A DNA stretch of 64,000 nt from Berberis thunbergii (Eukaryota; Streptophyta; Magnoliopsida; Ranunculales; Berberidaceae), in the NCBI GenBank assembly GCA_003290165.1, contig QNQO01010700.1:1-64000 (forward strand), in the 5' to 3' direction. Position numbers and translations under genes: made by a program. Below are positions 58,722 to 64,000 of this stretch, one piece after another; positions within the stretch are counted from its first letter, which is position 1; the number at the start of each line of letters is the position of its first letter. The notes beneath the pieces were generated by a model. That model had not been told where the DNA came from. It saw only the letters and a list, made by a program, of their open reading frames with translations, and did no database searches.

Positions 58722-59390
58722 ATTTCAATTTTTATTGATCCAACCAAGAATCATGTTGAGTTTTTCATTTTTTCCATTTTTTATTTTCTTTTCTATACCC
58801 TCCCATTATCTTTATAGAAATAAAGTCAAATAATGAGGTATCATCCAACTCATCTTACACTTCAATTGGTTAGAAACCAATCCATATAGTAGAAGCGAAA
58901 TAAAAAAAACAAAAAAAAACAAAGCAATTAAGAAGACAGAGGTTTGACAAAGATTGGTCCCGGTCTAAGAAATATTACTATTTCGACAAAATTACTATTC
59001 TATATTCGAAGCTTTCTTCAATAGGACTTCATTCTCAAAGCAACGGTCCATTAAAGAACTCAAGTTGCAAACAATTAATTTTATTGTTCCCTTTTTAGGG
59101 TATTTGGCTGCACATGCTTTGTTATGTATCACATTGTTGAATGTGGAATCAAATTTTCCTTTACCATAATCGTTTAGTTCCTATTATTATCAATAATAAA
59201 AATCGGATCCTAGATGTAGAAATAGAATAAGGTTTATCCCTTTCCCCATCGAACAAGGGAAATGTCCCTAGATACAGTTTCATTACATGGATGTTTGCTA
59301 GTTTTACTTTAAAAACGCTCAATAGCAACAGCCCAGGCTCTATAATGAAGAAAATAAAGTTCAATGCCACCATTTATCATCTCTGAGGTG
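58722..59390. other. AT-rich DNA of unknown origin
   Basis: It abuts the broken Tat LTR. It is neither chromovirus gag nor Tat. A minus-strand ORF at 59161-59373 has DKPYSISTSRIRFLLLIIIG near its end, which is not recognised. The texture (A/T runs, low repeat content) resembles organelle-derived DNA, but I cannot show it. Confidence 0.3.
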
Positions 59391-59399
59391 AGAAAAATA

Positions 59400-60120
59400 A
59401 AGGCTTCATGCCCACCCAAGAACAGTTGGTATATGTTTGGTTCAGAAAATTTATGATGAAGTTGGACTCAAACTAGCAGCATGGATCACACAGATGAAAG
59501 ACAATGTAGCGAATTGAGAACTCTTCAGTAGATGAAGTCTTAACATGAAGTATGTGCAAAAACAACCAATCACACGTTCGTGATCCAAGCCGAACCAAGG
59601 TTGGTACAAACTTAACTTGGATGGGTCTCTTTAGGGTACAAGAGGCAGGTATGGAGTTGATCTCAGGAATGAAGATGGAGAAGTAATCAGTGCATGCACT
59701 GGAGCTACCATGGGCCATTCGGTTATCAAGCATGAATTGTAGGAAGTAGAAGCAAAACTCAAACTGGCCATGTACCACACATCCATAAGCTAATAGTAAG
59801 TACAAACTCACATACAGTTCATTCCTACCTCATTAATGATAAGGAGCTGCCTTGGGACCAAAGAGACTTTGTTTCAAGAATCAAAAGACTACTTGCTTTG
59901 TTAGAAGATCACAAGGTAAAAGATCAATTTAGATAACGAATAAAATAGCCGACCATCTAGCTGGATAGTATCCTAGCTCTGAGTTTGTTATTATTCCTAG
60001 CTTAAGAAATTGTATATAAAGATAGCACAGGAAAAGTATATTTGAGAATGTAACATCTTCATTTATTATATAGGTTTGGGGATCTTAAAGAAACCTCTGC
60101 TCAATTAGAAATTTCATTAT
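59400..60120 (+). mobile_element. LINE RNase H remnant, plus strand
   Basis: Around 59610-59800 the plus strand reads LDGSL, stop, GTRGRYGVDLRNEDGEVISA and CTGATMGHSVIKHEL, then about 59822-59980 IADHLAG at the end of the domain. The same words occur in the minus-strand LINE at 31550-31680, so it is the same family. The 3' end is at about 60075-60115 (taggtttggggatcttaaag). Only the last part of the element remains, with stops. Confidence 0.75.
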
Positions 60121-61107
60121 GTGAATTTATGAATTCTCAAATTTCAAATCCCCTCATTAGCGCCTTAGGGTTCCATTGGCTATAAATATGAGGCCCATTT
60201 GCTAATTTCAACTTGAAAATTTTGAGAAGCTTGAAGGAGATATTCAAGAGCAACTTGAGATAGGTTGACCTCAGAAGAATAGCAAGTTGTCCATTGCAAG
60301 GTCAATTCATCAATTTCAACTTCCTGACTGGTAGGTCAATACCCAACAGAGCAACTTTATCCATGAAAACTTTGTCTTTGTTGCTTCCATTAGAGCATCC
60401 ACAAATAAGCAACATTTTGGGTTGGATGTACAATTTGCACACTCAACCACTCATAGTAAGCGCAAAAAGTATCAAATTTGACACTCCGCTAACAATGTGT
60501 ATATAACGAACACGCTATTTGAGATGTCACAACACCATCTTTGATATCATGTGTAAATATGACCCCACCAAACAAAAAAGAACGGGAGAAAAGAGAAGAG
60601 GGATCAGCGAAAAGTTAACAGTCGCACTTCCGGCGCTATCTAAGATAGCACGCGAAGATTTAGTATTGTGGTTCAAAAAATTCATAGTTCTATTAGAGTG
60701 TGTAATTTTTTCTTTAAAAATGAAAAAATACCCTTGCTTATTGTGGATGCATAAGGTTAAGTATTATTTCCACTGGTATATCAATATCAAATTATGAATG
60801 AAACATCCATATTTAGTCAACTCAGATTGTTTATCATTGGGAGGAACTTTGATGGTTTGTCAGTAGGAGCCGTTGGAGCCTTTGAGGCAATAATCAGACA
60901 TGAAGAAGGAATATAACTATTGCAACATGCACAGGTTCATTTACAAAAAAATAAAATAAAAACATGCACAGGTTCATTCCAAGGGCATTCTATCGCTAAG
61001 CATGAGGTCCACTATTTTGCATCACCTTAACTCTTGCTAACGACCCAAGACCATGGGATTCGAAAATTTTGTTTTAGTACAAATACCAAAGCACGCCCCA
61101 AACCATC

Positions 61108-61138
<31 letters not shown>

Positions 61139-61895
61139 AAAAAGCCGTAAGACATTATAATGGAGATACAAATAGAGTTGTTGATCATTACCGAACATAG
61201 AGTTCGTTAAAATCATACACAGCTCCTTCACAAAAGATTGTACATGAAGATAGTGAATTCGCCAGGACATCCAATTTTTGTGACAAAAAAAAGAAGAAAA
61301 AACACATAGCGCCTAGCTATAGAATTACATAGTGAAATGGTATTAAGAGTGCTAAGATATTGACAACACAATATCATGGGAAGGGATGTATATTTTCTTG
61401 ATTTTCTTCATATAAAACAAAGTCATTTACAATTAAACAGACTAGGAGAGATCGAGAAAGCTCTCTACCTTTACTAAATACAGGTTAGGCGTGGAGCAAA
61501 GATAGTAACAAGGATGCACATACTCTAGACGAGACCATTGTTTTCGTCATATTAGACTTAGCATCATCTAACAAAGGGTCAACTATGAGAGCATATTCGA
61601 AACAAATTCTAGCATCCTCCCAACAACCCTGCATGATCAGTGTTTCTGGTGCCAACGGAGATTTGCAAGGTTAGAGAGCATTGTATGTGCCAGTTGAGGT
61701 GTGGCCAATGACAATGCTCACTTATAAACTTCTTCAACATGTGGCAGATCCTCGGATAGGTGCAACGAGATACCTATATTTATAGGGGGTAGATCCCAAA
61801 CTATTTGTGTGATTTCATTCATCTTAAAATTATATAAAGCAAAGAATTTTTCATTCGAAGATGGAATATCTTCTGTGGAACTTTGGTTGTGAATA
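60121..61895. other. Unassigned DNA with a poly-C/poly-A tract
   Basis: A TATA-like ggctataaatatgagg is at 60178 but without a recognised downstream gene. The sequence tagagcatccaca at 60391 resembles the end of common plant MITEs, but no partner end is seen. Bases 61107-61128 are 22 C followed by 15 A. ORFs at 60294-60797 and 61037-61270 have no recognised domain, and the latter is partly a reading of the C tract. Confidence 0.4.
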
Positions 61896-62515
61896 AAGAG
61901 GGATGAATATTTCAATTGAGCTCGAAGGGATGGAGGTTCCTAAGTGTGGGGCTTTATGATATCTAGGATTTATAATTCAAAATAATATGGCTATTGGAGA
62001 AGATGTAAACCATAGGATTAAAGCTAGTTGGATAAAGGATGCCTACAAGGTTAAAGGAAAATGCTATAAGACAATTGTTCGACCAACCATGCTTTAAGTT
62101 TCAGAATGTTGGGCTACTATGAGACAACATACGCATAGGATAGCGATAGCTAAAATGCGTATGTTATGATGGATGTGTAGTAAAACTCGTAAAGATAAAA
62201 TTAGGAATGAAATAATTAGGAGATACTTAGGTGTAGCGCCCATATAGGAAAAAAATTAGAGAAAAACATTTAACATGATTTGGTCATGTGCGGAGGAGAC
62301 CAAGCACAACCCCAATTAGAAAATGTCTAGATTGGCAAGGTAGTGGAGGGTGTAGACGAAGGAGACAACTGTTGAAAATTTGGACGAAGGTAGTGAAGGA
62401 AGACATCCTTGAGCTTGAATTAGGCGAGGATATATGGGTAGATTGCAATACATGGAAAACCAAAATACGTATAGCCGACCCCAAAAGTATTGAGAATGTG
62501 CTTTGATGATGATGA
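61896..62515 (+). mobile_element. LINE (RTE-like) C-terminal remnant
   Basis: The plus strand reads DVNHRIKASW, a short deletion, KGKCYKTIVRPTML, stop, VSECWATMRQHTHRIAIAKM and RML, stop, WMCSKTRKDKIRNEII, then RRYLGVAPI. Past a frameshift the wording is that of the tail of plant RTE-type LINEs (DILELELGEDIWVDCNTWKT, IRIADPKSIENVL). The 3' end is the expected gat microsatellite (tttgatgatgatgatg, 62503-62517). It is 5'-truncated and dead. Confidence 0.82.
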
Positions 62516-64000
62516 TGAATCGAAGAACTTTTCATTCACTATACCAAGATTCAACCACGCATAGTCGCACTCTTTGCAAATAGAGATAGCAGCTTTGAGA
62601 TACTTTTGTAACGTTTTAAAATGTTTAGTACAAAGCTTTTGAAGTTTGAGTTGGTGTCATTGCACAGCTTCTGAAGTCCGAGTTGGTGCCACTGTCCTAA
62701 TTACATCAATATTCCTGATTGAAGAGGCTTGCCCTCGAGTTTGAAGCCAAGGAAGTCATACGACCACAAGTAACAACAAAATATTAAGTGCCCAAGCAGA
62801 AGTCAACCTCCAAATTTTCTCAGTTAATTACTGGTAATATGTTAGTGAATCGTAAATCGATTGTAAACTGTTAAGATTTAGATTTAATCGTAAATCGTAA
62901 GATTTATTAATAATACTATATATACTATATTATACTCAATCTTAAATCGTAAGATATATATATAATATAAAAACCCTGAAAGCTAAGTTAGAAAGATGGC
63001 CCTAAAAATAACAATTGTTAGAAACCCAAAAGAAGGGCTTAAACCAGTATGCCCAATAAAAAAATCACATTCACGACGAAGAAGAGTGAAAGTATATCTT
63101 GTGAGTCAGATGAGAGGCATAGTAATTGAATCCCATACAACCCTCATGTCGCCACTTCAACTGATCAATTCAACGGTTGTCTGTCACCTTGTCGATCATC
63201 CCTGCCAGTCACCACAATAGATGGGTCGACCACCAAAAACCAGCTACCAACTGTCGATCGACTCCTCGCTGCCCTCATTCCACTGTCTTCTACGCATGGG
63301 CGGATCTACGTGTTAGGTAAGGTGGTCAATTGCCCCCCTTAAAAATTTTATGTTGCCCCTCTTTATGAAATCTTGACTTCTAGCTCCACTAAAAATTAAA
63401 ACAACAAATTTTTTTCATTTTTTTTAAACTCCACCCTCACCAATCCCAATCCCACTCAATCTTTCTATTTTTTTAATGTCTTTTTTTTTAATTACCATCC
63501 TCTTTTTTTTTTAATCTCTCACTCTCTTTCTTAATTCCTACCAACTCATTTTAATCCATTCACCCCCTACACACGCAAAGAGCAACAAAGAAACCAGAAG
63601 AGAGGTGCCATACATGGTGGGTTTGTTTCCTATGTGATCATATTCATATTAAAATTTTAATTGGGTTGGGGACCGGCCGAGGAAATTTTACATCATCATC
63701 ATAATTGGTTTTTTTTGTTTTGTTTAAAAAAAATAAAGAAAATAAATAATTAGGATTATCTTACCTTAGACTCAGCTAGCATATGGTGGTAAGAGTGATA
63801 AAAGATTAGTTAACACATTAGATTAAATTGAGGGGTTGGGATCTGATCTGCTTTGCTTTCTCTCCGATCTTGTAAAAATTAAAAGTAATCATTTGTGTTT
63901 GGGGCGGTTGGAAAAACACGATGGTTGTAGGTCGAATCATCTAAGATGTTGTTTGTCTGCTTCACCTGAGCTAGCCCAAAAGGAGAAAACTTGCTCTCTA
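62516..64000. other. Unassigned AT-rich DNA
   Basis: Bases 62835-62975 repeat cgtaaatcgtaagattta-like words and (ta)n. The phrase gggcggatctacgtgttagg at 63300 followed by tgccccccttaaaaattt is common in dispersed plant repeats, but no element boundary is visible. The ORF at 62996-63220 shows no domain. No gene is supported. Confidence 0.4.

Noticed and set aside
58722..59390. Possible plastid-derived insertion
   Set aside because: The texture is suggestive, but I could not match any plastid gene. A BLASTN against plastomes would decide. Not called.
61107..61143. Run of 22 C then 15 A
   Set aside because: Homopolymers of this kind are simple repeats or sequencing artefacts. The glycine-rich ORF through it is not a gene.

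Overview
This window is a repeat-dominated, intron-rich, AT-rich stretch of a flowering-plant nuclear genome. A eudicot is most likely, because the transposon lineages (Athila, Tat, chromovirus, CACTA, Helitron, LINE, SINE) and the captured exons all look like eudicot sequences. The species cannot be named from the sequence. I find no intact host gene. Almost everything recognisable is a transposable element or a piece of a host gene carried by one.

Layout. (1) 1-500 is a diverged tandem array with a period near 182 bp. (2) 1710-12399 is a minus-strand Ty3/gypsy element of Athila type: two LTRs, an Asp-tRNA-like primer site and a broken gag, but no pol. Its 3' LTR is split by a 6.5-kb non-autonomous Helitron (2196-8694) whose A|T insertion footprint can be read exactly against the other LTR. 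(3) 12400-14340 holds a CCT-domain exon remnant and a tRNA-derived SINE with perfect 14-bp target duplications. (4) About 14350-27869 is a minus-strand chromovirus (gag, protease, RT, RNase H, integrase, chromodomain-like end). A CACTA transposon (17155-26000, ATC target duplication) is inserted inside its RT. (5) 27870-58721 is a plus-strand Tat-lineage element inserted in the chromovirus gag: LTR, gag and protease on the left; tandem repeats, antisense ORF, polypurine tract and second LTR on the right. A second, very large CACTA element occupies its middle (about 29813-52460). (6) 58722-64000 carries two LINE remnants, a poly-C/poly-A tract and otherwise unassigned DNA.

How the parts work together. 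The two CACTA elements are the interesting part. The first has no transposase but carries same-strand exons, most with usable splice sites, from a BSK receptor-like cytoplasmic kinase, a NIK-type LRR receptor kinase, a PTEN phosphatase and the biotin-pathway BIO3-BIO1 enzyme. This is a Pack-CACTA. The second carries a decayed TNP2 transposase and a second transposon gene ending in three tandem copies of one domain. Beyond these it holds same-strand fragments of a KH RNA-binding protein, a thylakoidal processing peptidase, a PIP5 kinase and an ABCB transporter. Both are candidates for chimeric transcripts.

Relative ages follow from the nesting. The chromovirus was inserted first, then Tat into its gag and CACTA 1 into its RT. 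CACTA 2 went into Tat, and LINE pieces lie inside CACTA 2. The Helitron is younger than the Athila LTR it splits.
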